Part shown: positions 51,299-59,579 of the stretch, piece by piece
Layout of the letters: every line of letters starts with the position of its first letter
Numbering within the stretch: the first letter of the stretch is position 1
DNA from: Persephonella atlantica
GTDB lineage: Bacteria > Aquificota > Aquificia > Aquificales > Hydrogenothermaceae
Reading direction: 5' to 3'
NCBI RefSeq assembly: GCF_016617615.1
Contig: NZ_JAACYA010000001.1
Location: 186,001-250,000 of the forward strand
DNA length: 64,000 nucleotides
Program-made: the position numbers and the translations under genes
Notes under the pieces: model-generated
Database searches by the model: none
Told to the model about the DNA's origin: nothing
The model's input: the letters and a program-made list of their open reading frames with translations, nothing else

Positions 51299-52578
51299 CT
51301 CTGTTTGAACAGGCATTACAGGACGTCTACGACGATTTTTTTAAAAACATGATTCAAAACCCCCTTCACACAGATTTTTTTTCTGGAAAAGATATAAACT
51401 CAATAAAAGAAAAACAGATAAGAGGCATTACCTATCTACACTTGTTATTTATGAAAAAAGATGAGAAAAAGCTAAAAGAGAAACTGTTATACCTGGGCAA
51501 GCTTCATTACAGACTGGGTATTGAGTTTGCCCTTTTCCTTGAGACAGTAAATAGACTCGAGATCCTTATCATTAAAGAACTGCTTAAAAAAAAGATAGAC
51601 GACATTGAAAAACAGTATTTCGAAAGTAGCAGTTTTTTTGAACAGATAAGGCATTACACAGCTCTCGGATATCTGAAAGAGTACGTCAAAGAAGAAAAAA
51701 AACTTATCAGGGAGTTTATAGAAGCAAATCTCCAGAAAAGAACTTTTACAGTAAAAAAAATTATAGAAAAACATCTTCAGTGGGAAGAAAAAATTCTTGA
51801 TTTTATATCTGACGAAAATGGAAAACTGGACGTTGAAACGGACTTCAACAAATGTGATGTAGGAAGATGGTTTAAAGGGATAAATAGAAAAAATCTAAAT
51901 AGAGCTACACTGCAGAAGCTGGAAAAACTGCATATAGAGATTCACCACATAGCTGAAAGTATAATATCCTTTAAAAAAGATGGGAAGTATGACCTGCTTG
52001 TAAATGAGTACCATTACTTTATAAAAGCAAATCTACTATTTCTGTCTTCACTTATTACCTTTGTTTTTACAGAAAGGATTAAAGAATTACAAAAGGACTC
52101 CTTAACGGGAGCTCTTTCCCGCTCAGTACTTGAAGACATATACTCAAAGATAATGGAACTGTCTATACTCTCTGGACAGCCATTTGGAATTGCATTTGTT
52201 GATATTGACAACTTTAAAAAAGTTAACGATAAATTTGGACATACTGTTGGAGATACTGTTCTGAGAAAAGTAGCCCAGATAATGAAAAAAAATATAAGGA
52301 AGTCGGACTACCTGTTTCGCTACGGTGGAGAGGAATTTATCATTTTAACACCAGCAACAGGTAAAGAAGATTTTTTTAAACTTCTTGAGAGGATAAGAAA
52401 AGAAATACAGTCCACAAAGGTAAAAGGTGTCTCTGTTACAGTCAGTGTAGGAGGAGCAGTAATCAGAGATAAAAAATACATTCCCCTGGAGCATCTCATA
52501 GAAGAAGCAGACAGACTTATGTACAGAGCAAAAAAGGAAGGAAAAAACAGGGTTATAGTGGAGGAGATAAAGATTTGA
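51295..52578 (+). CDS. Zinc-sensing diguanylate cyclase (helical sensor, CZB, GGEEF)
   Basis: 427 residues. The N-terminal 140 are helical (LGKLHYRLGIEFALFLE), possibly a protoglobin-like sensor with a candidate His. A chemoreceptor zinc-binding (CZB) domain follows: His near 159 in KHLQW, NKCDVGRW near 186 and LEKLHIEIHHIAE with two His. The C-terminal cyclase has DIDNFKKVNDKFG and GGEEF near 343, with an intact I-site RKSD five residues before. It resembles E. coli DgcZ, which zinc inhibits. Overlaps nfi by 4 bases. Confidence 0.87.
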   Translation: MTLFEQALQDVYDDFFKNMIQNPLHTDFFSGKDINSIKEKQIRGITYLHLLFMKKDEKKLKEKLLYLGKLHYRLGIEFALFLETVNRLEILIIKELLKKKIDDIEKQYFESSSFFEQIRHYTALGYLKEYVKEEKKLIREFIEANLQKRTFTVKKIIEKHLQWEEKILDFISDENGKLDVETDFNKCDVGRWFKGINRKNLNRATLQKLEKLHIEIHHIAESIISFKKDGKYDLLVNEYHYFIKANLLFLSSLITFVFTERIKELQKDSLTGALSRSVLEDIYSKIMELSILSGQPFGIAFVDIDNFKKVNDKFGHTVGDTVLRKVAQIMKKNIRKSDYLFRYGGEEFIILTPATGKEDFFKLLERIRKEIQSTKVKGVSVTVSVGGAVIRDKKYIPLEHLIEEADRLMYRAKKEGKNRVIVEEIKI

Positions 52579-52623
52579 TTGTAGAAAAATTTTTTACTTA
52601 TCATAGATGTGTTATTTGTTTTT

Positions 52624-52644
52624 GATAAACTCTCACAGTTTATC
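52624..52644. repeat. Inverted repeat in the spacer after the cyclase gene
   Basis: GATAAACT and AGTTTATC are 8-bp arms with a 5-base centre; a second palindrome TTAATAAA-G-TTTATTAA lies at 52659-52675. Both are in the 151-base spacer between two convergent genes. Without T-runs, they are not clear terminators. Confidence 0.5.
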
Positions 52645-52708
52645 GCACTATTTTAACATTAATAAAGTTTATTAACACATAACTTTTCTCATTATCTATT
52701 TATAATCA

Positions 52709-52726
52709 ACCCCTCAAAAGAGGGGT
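52709..52726. terminator. Bidirectional terminator between convergent genes
   Basis: ACCCCTC and GAGGGGT form a 7-bp stem with an A4 loop. On the plus strand TATTTTAAT follows, serving the diguanylate cyclase gene; on the minus strand a TGATTA run follows, serving the 52730-55540 gene. Confidence 0.7.
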
Positions 52727-52729
52727 ATT

Positions 52730-55540
52730 TTAATCGTTTCTTACAAACCTTCTAAGCAGAAGCATCAGAGGAACAATTAAAGTAAATAGAGTATTCATTG
52801 GAGTTAATGTGTTACATCCATTTCCACCATCACTTTCTGTTTTGCTACTACCTTTAACATAAACGCTAATAGTTCTATTAGCTGCTCCGCCATTACCGTC
52901 ATAAACAATCAGTGTAGCTGTGTAGTATCCAGAATTATTATATGTATGTTGTTGTGATGTGTTGTTACCACAATCGTTTATTGTGTAATCGTCGTTTCCG
53001 TCGTTATCTATGTCAAGTTTACAAATTAAGGTGTCTCCATCTACATCTGAAACATTCCAGTTAAATGTTACCGTTAACGGCTCATTTCCAGAGCTTGGAG
53101 TTGGAGTGAATGAGTTTATTACTGGGCTATTGTTTAAAGGCAAATCTGTCCTTAAACTGATGGAAACTGAACTGCTGCCTTTACTATCAGATACAGTAAA
53201 CTTTGCATTATATATCCCCACAAGACCGTATGTATGGGTCTGGGTAGTATTATTTTTACAATCATTTATTGTGTAATCATTGACTCCGTCACTATCAACA
53301 TCTATGTAACAGGTTAAGTTTTTGTCATCTACATCTGAAACATTCCAGCTAAATGTTACTGACAGTGGAATGTCTCCATAAGATGGATTTACTGAAAAAG
53401 AATTTACATAAGGAATTCCGTTAGATAAATCATTGCTTAGCTTAGATATTACTATATCTATACTATTGGATGTAGAGTCATAAACTCCGTCGGTTGTTAT
53501 ATAGTCTGTTGAATCTGAAAAACCTGCAACATAAATGTTATCCGAACCATCTACTACAAGTGCATGTCCTTCCTCATTACCACTGCCTCCGATAAAGGTT
53601 GATGCTAAAATATCAGATAAATCACTGTTAAGTTTGGTTAAAACAATATCATACTGGCTATTTTTAGTAGGAGAGTAAGCCCCAGAAGTTGTGGGATAGT
53701 TATCTGAATTTGATTTTCCAGTTATGAAAATATTGCCAGAACTGTCTAATACTACAGAATAAGCCTCTTCATAACTGTTTCCCCCAATATAGGTAGAAGC
53801 TAAAAATGTTGACAAATCAGGTTTAAATTTTGTCACAAATATGTCAGATGAACCTGTTAAGTTTCTGTTATAAGCAGGAGGAGAAGTTGGAAAATTAGAA
53901 GAACGTGTGTATCCTGTGATGATTATATTATCTGAACTATCTAAAGTGACAGAAAAAGCTCTTTCTTCAAGAAGACCACCAAAATATGTGGAAGCAACAA
54001 GAGAACTAAGATTTGAATCAAACTTTGTTATTACTATGTCTTCATGTCCGCTGTTAGAAGTGCTGTAAACGGGAGGAGTTGTAGGATAGTCATTTGCGTC
54101 TGTATAACCTACAATGATAATATTCCCAAAACTATCTACTGCAACAGATTTTCCCTCTTCATAAGTACCAGTCCCCCCAATATAGGTAGAGGCTAAAAAT
54201 GTTGACAAATCAGGTTTAAATTTTGTCACAAATATGTCAGTAATTCCTCCAGCAAAATTTCTATTATACGCAGGAGGAGAAGTTGGAAAGTTAGAAGAGT
54301 ATGTGTATCCTGTAAGGATTATATTATCTGAACTATCTAAAGTAACAGATAGAGCTCTTTCTCCACTACTACCACCAAAATATGTAGAAGCAACAAGAGA
54401 AGTAAGGTCTGATTTAAACTTTGTTATTACTATGTCTGTACTTCCATTAAGTAAAGTGCTGTAGGTAGTTGGAGTTGTAGGATAGTCATTTGAAGATGTG
54501 TAACCCACGATGATAATATTGTCAGAACTGTCCACTGCAACAGAATATGCAGTCTGTCCACCACTCCCTCCAATATAGGTAGATGCCAGTAGTGTTGTTA
54601 AGTCACCGCTTATTTTAGATACAACAATTTCTGGAAATCCCTGTGGAGATGTTTGGTAAGCACCAGAAACAACTGGATAATCTGTAGAATAAGAGTTTCC
54701 AGCAACAATAATGTTTCCTCCACTATCTATAGCCATAGAATAAGCTCTATCTTCCTGAGTTCCACCTAAAAAGGTTGAAGCCAATACAGGGTCTATAATT
54801 AATGTCTTATTTTTATCATAACTTCCTTTAACTCTAAATGAGTATGTATTTCTGTCAAGAACTGCATACTCTACATTTACAAACTTTTTCTTTCCTTTTT
54901 CTGTGTATTGATAAGCAACAGGATATGTAAACTTAACTTTACCAATCTGTGTATTAACTACAAGTTCACCAGCTTTATTAATCTCTAAACCTGAAATCCC
55001 TTCTAACTTAACTTTTATAGATTCTGGATTCCCTTCAGGTTTTACATAGAAAAATTTTTCAACCTTTTTTCCATAGGCTTTAACTTTTAACTCAACACCT
55101 TTAGCTATCTGACCGACTTTGACCCAGTTGAAAGTTTTTAGATTTGTTTTCCAGTTCTTTTCATCATTACCTTTAAAATAACTAACCCTTGTTTTAGATT
55201 CATCCTCGCCTTTTAGCTGTACCTTTTTAATTTTAGGAAAAATTTCTTTAAAAACCAATAAGGAGAACTTTTCTTTTCCTTCTTTTTTAGGTAAAGAGTA
55301 AACAATTTCCCCATCTTTTGTCAAAAAAACAGTCCCACTGAAAGTTTTCGCATAAAACTTTACATTACTATCAATTTGACCTTGATTTTGAATAAAAGGA
55401 ACAGACAAAGAAACAAGTTTTTTTTGTAAACCTTTTCCTGTTAAAGTGTTTTCTTTAACTTTTCCTGAGTTGAACAGTTCTAAATAAATAATCAAAGATG
55501 AAAATATAAGGATTAGGGGGATAAGAAAGAGCTTTTTCAT
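52730..55540 (-). CDS. Large SBBP-repeat and PKD surface protein with C-terminal sorting-like tail
   Basis: 936 residues from ATG 55540 (GAGGA 6 bases upstream; GTG 55552 is less likely). A signal segment (LFLIPLILIFSSLIIYLEL) leads to an N-terminal domain (about 40-250). Seven SBBP-type beta-propeller blades follow (LASTYIGG, SVAVDSSDNIIIVGYT, DIVITKF), then two PKD domains (NPSYGDIPLSVTFSWNVSDVD; TPTPSSGNEPLTVTFNWNVSDVD). The end is GGNGC, a hydrophobic stretch and RRFVRND, like CTERM sorting signals. Probably a surface adhesin or fibre-like protein. Confidence 0.82.
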   Translation of the reverse strand: MKKLFLIPLILIFSSLIIYLELFNSGKVKENTLTGKGLQKKLVSLSVPFIQNQGQIDSNVKFYAKTFSGTVFLTKDGEIVYSLPKKEGKEKFSLLVFKEIFPKIKKVQLKGEDESKTRVSYFKGNDEKNWKTNLKTFNWVKVGQIAKGVELKVKAYGKKVEKFFYVKPEGNPESIKVKLEGISGLEINKAGELVVNTQIGKVKFTYPVAYQYTEKGKKKFVNVEYAVLDRNTYSFRVKGSYDKNKTLIIDPVLASTFLGGTQEDRAYSMAIDSGGNIIVAGNSYSTDYPVVSGAYQTSPQGFPEIVVSKISGDLTTLLASTYIGGSGGQTAYSVAVDSSDNIIIVGYTSSNDYPTTPTTYSTLLNGSTDIVITKFKSDLTSLVASTYFGGSSGERALSVTLDSSDNIILTGYTYSSNFPTSPPAYNRNFAGGITDIFVTKFKPDLSTFLASTYIGGTGTYEEGKSVAVDSFGNIIIVGYTDANDYPTTPPVYSTSNSGHEDIVITKFDSNLSSLVASTYFGGLLEERAFSVTLDSSDNIIITGYTRSSNFPTSPPAYNRNLTGSSDIFVTKFKPDLSTFLASTYIGGNSYEEAYSVVLDSSGNIFITGKSNSDNYPTTSGAYSPTKNSQYDIVLTKLNSDLSDILASTFIGGSGNEEGHALVVDGSDNIYVAGFSDSTDYITTDGVYDSTSNSIDIVISKLSNDLSNGIPYVNSFSVNPSYGDIPLSVTFSWNVSDVDDKNLTCYIDVDSDGVNDYTINDCKNNTTQTHTYGLVGIYNAKFTVSDSKGSSSVSISLRTDLPLNNSPVINSFTPTPSSGNEPLTVTFNWNVSDVDGDTLICKLDIDNDGNDDYTINDCGNNTSQQHTYNNSGYYTATLIVYDGNGGAANRTISVYVKGSSKTESDGGNGCNTLTPMNTLFTLIVPLMLLLRRFVRND
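53789..54240. repeat. 393-base internal duplication in the SBBP gene
   Basis: A segment at about 53789-53848 (AGGTAGAAGCTAAAAATG to the AATATGTCAG end) recurs almost unchanged at 54182-54240, an offset of 393 bases, i.e. 131 residues or two blades. The neighbouring TTGGAAA-TTAGAAGA and CTGAACTATCTAAAGT pieces also recur. This is a recent in-frame duplication, more conserved at DNA level than the other blades. Confidence 0.7.
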
Positions 55541-55687
55541 GATAATCCTCACATTTTTAAAGGTTATAACTTTAACTTAGATATTGTTTAAGGAAAATGC
55601 AAACTTTTTTACAGCTGATGTATCTGTCTTATAAAATACAACTATTGTTTTTTATTTTTTATCTGCAATTTTGGGAAGTATTTTTGG

Positions 55688-56728
55688 CTACCTGACACTT
55701 TCTCTTTTTACAACATCTACAAGATATTTGACCTTTTCAACTTCCATATCTGGCATCAGACCATGTCCTAAATTGAATATATGCCCTGTATCCTTTCCCC
55801 ATTTTTTCAGTATCTGGACTGCCTTTTCCTTTATAACTTCTTTTTCTGCATACAGGACAATCGGGTCAAGATTTCCCTGTGCAGCTGCTTTTCCATTTAG
55901 CTTTTTCTTAACCTCTCCAATATCAATCATCCAGTCTACACCATAAACGTCAGCTCCGGAGGTAATCATATCGTCAAAAAATCCTGCAACTCCCTTTGTA
56001 AAATGTATAACAGGCTGATAGTCCCTCTTTAAACCTTTGATGATTTTTTTAACAGGAGGAAGTGCAAACTCCCTGTAATCGTCAGGAGACAGATAACCGC
56101 CCCAGCTGTCAAAAATCTGGACAGCATCAGCCCCGGACTCTATCTGAAAGTTAAGGTAATCAATAAGCATGTCTGCCAGTTTATCTAAAAGTTCTTTAAA
56201 AGCATCTGGATGATTGTACATAAATGTTTTCGCTTTTTTGAAATCTCTTGATGTTCTTCCCTCTATCATGTAAGCTGCAAGTGTAAAAGGTGCGCCACAA
56301 AAACCTATTGTAGGTATCTCTCTATTTAATGCCCTGTTTACTCCCTTTATAATCTCCCCTACATAATACACATCTTCCTTTTTAAAAGGTTTCAATTTTA
56401 GAATGTCATCAGGTTTTTCAATAGGATTGAAAAATACAGGACCTTCTCCCTCTCTAAACTCAAACTTCATACCTATAGATTCAAGGGGAGTGAGAATGTC
56501 AGAGAATATGATGGAAGCATCAATATCTAAAATTCTTTTAGGCAAAATTGTAGCTTCAACAGATAAATCAACATTTTTGTAAAATGCTACAAAACCTCCT
56601 GCTTTTTCTCTCAAAGCCCTGTACTCAGGCATATATCTGCCAGCCTGTCTCATAAGCCATATAGGCGTTCTTTCTACAGGCTCTCTCCAGCAGGCTCTCA
56701 GAAAAAGGTCGTTTTTTATATCCTTCAT
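55688..56728 (-). CDS. hemE: Uroporphyrinogen decarboxylase
   Basis: Decarboxylates uroporphyrinogen III to coproporphyrinogen III in heme synthesis. 346 residues. PIWLMRQAGRYMPEYR (Arg/substrate), SDILTPLESIG, GFCGAPFTLAAYMIEG and FNLGHGLMPDM are all present. Single gene; heme is needed for the nearby cytochromes. Confidence 0.95.
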   Translation of the reverse strand: MKDIKNDLFLRACWREPVERTPIWLMRQAGRYMPEYRALREKAGGFVAFYKNVDLSVEATILPKRILDIDASIIFSDILTPLESIGMKFEFREGEGPVFFNPIEKPDDILKLKPFKKEDVYYVGEIIKGVNRALNREIPTIGFCGAPFTLAAYMIEGRTSRDFKKAKTFMYNHPDAFKELLDKLADMLIDYLNFQIESGADAVQIFDSWGGYLSPDDYREFALPPVKKIIKGLKRDYQPVIHFTKGVAGFFDDMITSGADVYGVDWMIDIGEVKKKLNGKAAAQGNLDPIVLYAEKEVIKEKAVQILKKWGKDTGHIFNLGHGLMPDMEVEKVKYLVDVVKRESVR

Positions 56729-56952
56729 TGCTTCTCCTTTTTTGAAAAATTATAACAGTTATAAAACAAAAAGTTAAAGTATATCTAATCATAATTCAAT
56801 GAAATTGAGCTTAAGTCTCATATTCATATATCCGAAAAAATACAAAAATATGATTTAGAACATAAAACAGCTTTTTAGAAGTTGTTAAAAATACATTGTT
56901 AGTATATATTATTGATTTATGAGTATATCAATCATAGATGGAGGTTAGACAG

Positions 56953-57276
56953 ATGAAGAAGGTTTTAACAGCAGCAGCGTTGGGACTTGCAATCACAGTC
57001 TCAGGTGCAATGGCTGCAGATGGAGGAGCCCTTTTTAAATCAAAAGGATGTGCAGCATGCCATCAGGCTTCTGTTGACACAGTTGGACCATCTCTGAAGA
57101 AAATTGCACAGGCTTACAAAGGAAAAGCAGACCAATTAGTTAAATTCCTAAAAGGTCAGGAAAAACCTATCGTAGATCCTGCGAAGTTTGGAATCATGAA
57201 GCCTCAGCTCAATACAACAAAAGCAATGTCTGACGACGAACTGAAAGCAATGGCAGATTTTATTCTGAAACATTAA
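56953..57276 (+). CDS. Periplasmic class I cytochrome c
   Basis: 107 residues from ATG 56953 (GGAGG 8 bases upstream). A signal peptide ends at AMAA (about 19-22); mature part with CAACH (Cys33, Cys36, His37) and Met82 in GIMKPQL as axial ligand. This is the c-552 type found in Hydrogenobacter/Aquifex, carrying electrons from the bc1 complex to terminal oxidases. A second cytochrome gene follows after a stable hairpin. Confidence 0.92.
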   Translation: MKKVLTAAALGLAITVSGAMAADGGALFKSKGCAACHQASVDTVGPSLKKIAQAYKGKADQLVKFLKGQEKPIVDPAKFGIMKPQLNTTKAMSDDELKAMADFILKH

Positions 57277-57284
57277 ATTAAGTT

Positions 57285-57300
57285 CCCCCCTTCGGGGGGG
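57285..57300 (+). terminator. C6-TTCG-G6 hairpin between two cytochrome genes
   Basis: CCCCCC (57285-57290) and GGGGGG (57295-57300) close a UUCG tetraloop, an extremely stable RNA hairpin. It lies 9 bases after the first cytochrome stop and 7 before the second start (57308). No T-run follows, so read-through is likely. The 3' arm is also the only G-rich stretch that could serve as ribosome site for the second gene. Confidence 0.6.
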
Positions 57301-57307
57301 TCTATCC

Positions 57308-57679
57308 ATGAAGAGAGCAACACTTTTAGTATTTCTTACCTTCAAGCTATCTTTCGGTCTTTCAGGAGAGGAACTATTCGTAAAATATAACTGTGCCTCC
57401 TGCCATGCTCCAGACAGAAGGGTTGTTGGGCCATCATTTTTAGAAATATCCAAAAAGTACGGTCAGAGTGAAAAAGCCATTGAAAAAGTTGCAAGACTTA
57501 TAATAAAACCAAGACCTGAAAACTGGCCTGGAATGGCTTATATGCCACCTTTCAACATACCCTTAAATGAGGCAAAAGCCCTTGCCCGTTATGTTCTCAT
57601 TGAATCTGTCAGAAATATCAAAAAAGAAAAGAAAACAGACATAGAAGAGATATTAGACCTTGATGCCCAGTTTCACTGA
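57308..57679 (+). CDS. Second small cytochrome c
   Basis: 123 residues with a signal peptide (ATLLVFLTFKLSFG), CASCH (Cys29, Cys32, His33) and Met in GMAYMPPF (76 or 79) as ligand. The C-terminal tail KKEKKTDIEEILDLDAQFH is unusual. It is paired with the cytochrome at 56953 and may be its redox partner. No normal ribosome site; the G-run of the hairpin precedes the ATG. Confidence 0.88.
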   Translation: MKRATLLVFLTFKLSFGLSGEELFVKYNCASCHAPDRRVVGPSFLEISKKYGQSEKAIEKVARLIIKPRPENWPGMAYMPPFNIPLNEAKALARYVLIESVRNIKKEKKTDIEEILDLDAQFH

Positions 57680-57897
57680 ATGTACTTTTTGTACTTTTCC
57701 CTGTGTTTTTCAGCATTTGCATCCTGATTTTTTTTAACAAAAATTACTGCTGCCCCAACAAGAAGAATAACACCGGCTATAACTACCAGTCCTTCTATAA
57801 AACCATTTGTATTACAGAAAACCCCAAAGGACGAGTATGGGTCGCACTGTTCAACCTGTTTGCTGATTATCTGCTGAGCCCCGTCTAATCTGTCCAT
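57673..57897 (-). CDS. Small single-pass membrane protein
   Basis: 74 residues: an N-terminal soluble part with two Cys (QCDPYSSFGVFCNTNG), one membrane helix (GLVVIAGVILLVGAAVIFV) and a basic tail (KKNQDANAEKHREKYKKY). The Cys pair is on the outer side if the basic tail is inside. Unknown family; the length and neighbours would fit an oxidase-accessory or respiratory helper but nothing proves it. Overlaps the cytochrome gene by 7 bases. Confidence 0.55.
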   Translation of the reverse strand: MDRLDGAQQIISKQVEQCDPYSSFGVFCNTNGFIEGLVVIAGVILLVGAAVIFVKKNQDANAEKHREKYKKYIQ

Positions 57898-57934
57898 AGA
57901 AACACCTGCAACAAATAATTATATTCTAATAATA

Positions 57935-58351
57935 TCATATTCCCAGTATTTTTATAACAACCCTTTTTGGCCTCTGTCCGTCATACTCTGCATAGAAAAT
58001 CTCCTGCCATGGGCCTAAATCTAACTTTCCCTCTGTAACAGGAAGAACAACCTGAAGATGGGTAAGGAGATTTTTCAGGTGAGCATCTGCGTTGTCTTCA
58101 CCTGTAAGATGATGTCTGTAATCCTGTCTAAAAGGTGCAAGTTTTTCCAGCCACTGCCATATATCTTCATGTAGTCCCTCTTCGTCATCCTGAACAAACA
58201 CAGATGCCGTCAGATGCATGGCAGATACGAGGCATAATCCCTCTTTAATGCCAGACTTTTTTACTGCTTCCTGAACTTTGTCTGTTATTCTGATTAACTC
58301 TCTTCTGTTTTTCGTGTTAAACCAGAGATACTCTGTATAAGCCTTTGTCAT
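57935..58351 (-). CDS. yjbQ: YjbQ/UPF0047 family protein
   Basis: 138 residues. Family motifs: [35 protein letters not shown] and the terminal [23 protein letters not shown]. Members have weak thiamin phosphate synthase activity; the true role is unknown. Complete and normal length. It is divergent from lipA. Confidence 0.9.
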   Translation of the reverse strand: MTKAYTEYLWFNTKNRRELIRITDKVQEAVKKSGIKEGLCLVSAMHLTASVFVQDDEEGLHEDIWQWLEKLAPFRQDYRHHLTGEDNADAHLKNLLTHLQVVLPVTEGKLDLGPWQEIFYAEYDGQRPKRVVIKILGI

Positions 58352-58392
58352 TTCTGCTACCTCCTGTTATTATTATACATTAGGAGGATGTT

Positions 58393-59232
58393 ATGAAACC
58401 GAAGGTCAAGAGCTTTTTAACAGAAGAAGTTACAAAGATGAAAGCTATGCTCAGGATGCTTAACCTTCATACTGTGTGTGAGGAGGCATCTTGTCCCAAC
58501 ATAGGGGAATGTTTTGGAAAAAAAACAGCTACATTTATGATAATGGGAGACAGATGCACCAGAAAGTGCAGTTACTGTGATGTCTCCCACGACAGACCCC
58601 TTCCCCTTGACCCTTCAGAGCCTCACAATATAGCAAAGGCAGTAAAAATGCTTAATCTCAGATATGTCGTTATAACATCTGTTAACAGAGATGACCTTCC
58701 TGATGGGGGAGCTTCCCATTTTGCAAAAGTTATAAAGGCCGTAAGAAAGGAAAATCCTGAATGCAGTATAGAAGTTCTGATTCCAGACTTTTTAGGCGAT
58801 AGAAAATCCCTTGAAACTGTTGCTCAGGCAGAGCCAGAGGTTATAAACCACAACATAGAAACTGTCCCATCACTATTTCCTGTTGTCAGGCACAGGGGAG
58901 ATTACAGAAGGTCTCTACAGATAATAAAATGGATAAAGGATATAAATCCAGAAATTGTATCAAAGTCAGGTATTATGGTTGGATTAGGTGAGAGCAAAGA
59001 GGAAATAATAGAGGTCATGAAAGACCTCATAGATGCTAACTGTGATGTTCTTACAATTGGACAATATCTCAGGCCATCAAAAAACCATTATCCAGTAAAA
59101 AAATACTACACAGAAGAGGAATTTAAAGAGCTTGAAGAGATAGGTTACTCTCTTGGATTCAAACAGGTTTTCAGCGGAACTCTTGTCAGAAGCTCTTATC
59201 ACGCAGAGGAGGTTTACAGAGAAGCAAGATAG
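58393..59232 (+). CDS. lipA: Lipoyl synthase
   Basis: Inserts two sulfurs into protein-bound octanoate. 279 residues. Auxiliary cluster Cys29, 34 and 40 in CEEASCPNIGEC; radical SAM cluster Cys55, 59 and 62 in CTRKCSYC; and the C-terminal GTLVRSSYHAEE with the conserved RSSYHA. Normal length. AGGAGG precedes the ATG. The end overlaps the 59214 gene by 19 bases, convergent. Confidence 0.96.
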   Translation: MKPKVKSFLTEEVTKMKAMLRMLNLHTVCEEASCPNIGECFGKKTATFMIMGDRCTRKCSYCDVSHDRPLPLDPSEPHNIAKAVKMLNLRYVVITSVNRDDLPDGGASHFAKVIKAVRKENPECSIEVLIPDFLGDRKSLETVAQAEPEVINHNIETVPSLFPVVRHRGDYRRSLQIIKWIKDINPEIVSKSGIMVGLGESKEEIIEVMKDLIDANCDVLTIGQYLRPSKNHYPVKKYYTEEEFKELEEIGYSLGFKQVFSGTLVRSSYHAEEVYREAR

Positions 59233-59579
59233 TCTTTGAGAGGTTTTATTATGTTTTCATATATTATTGTACCAAGCTCAAGGTCAAGACTGTCTGAGAA
59301 AACAAAGATATATGTATCAGTATTAATCCTGTACACAAAAAGATAAATCTGCTTTTTATCAATGGTTATTTTATAATGGTACAGCTTATCTTCTTCTAAT
59401 CTTTCAACAAAAGGAAGAACCTTCTCAATCTGTGAGTTGAATTGATAAAAGGTATCAGGATTATCTGGGATATAACTGGCAAATTTATAAGCAACAGGAA
59501 GACTGCCTTTATACACAAAGACAGCATCAATATGTTTTAGATTGTAGGTCAGAACTTTTTCTAATGCCTGCTTTATCAT
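59214..59579 (-). CDS. Hypothetical 121-residue protein coupled to the ExeA-like gene
   Basis: No signal peptide. Two helices and a beta-sheet (VFVYKGSLPVAYKFAS; YHYKITIDKKQIYLFVYRINTDTYIFVFSD), ending in a helix: a layout like Roadblock/LC7 or longin domains, which bind small GTPases, though this is only a fold-level guess. It overlaps the upstream gene by 53 bases, an unusually large overlap that suggests strict co-expression. Confidence 0.55.
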   Translation of the reverse strand: MIKQALEKVLTYNLKHIDAVFVYKGSLPVAYKFASYIPDNPDTFYQFNSQIEKVLPFVERLEEDKLYHYKITIDKKQIYLFVYRINTDTYIFVFSDSLDLELGTIIYENIIKPLKDYLASL

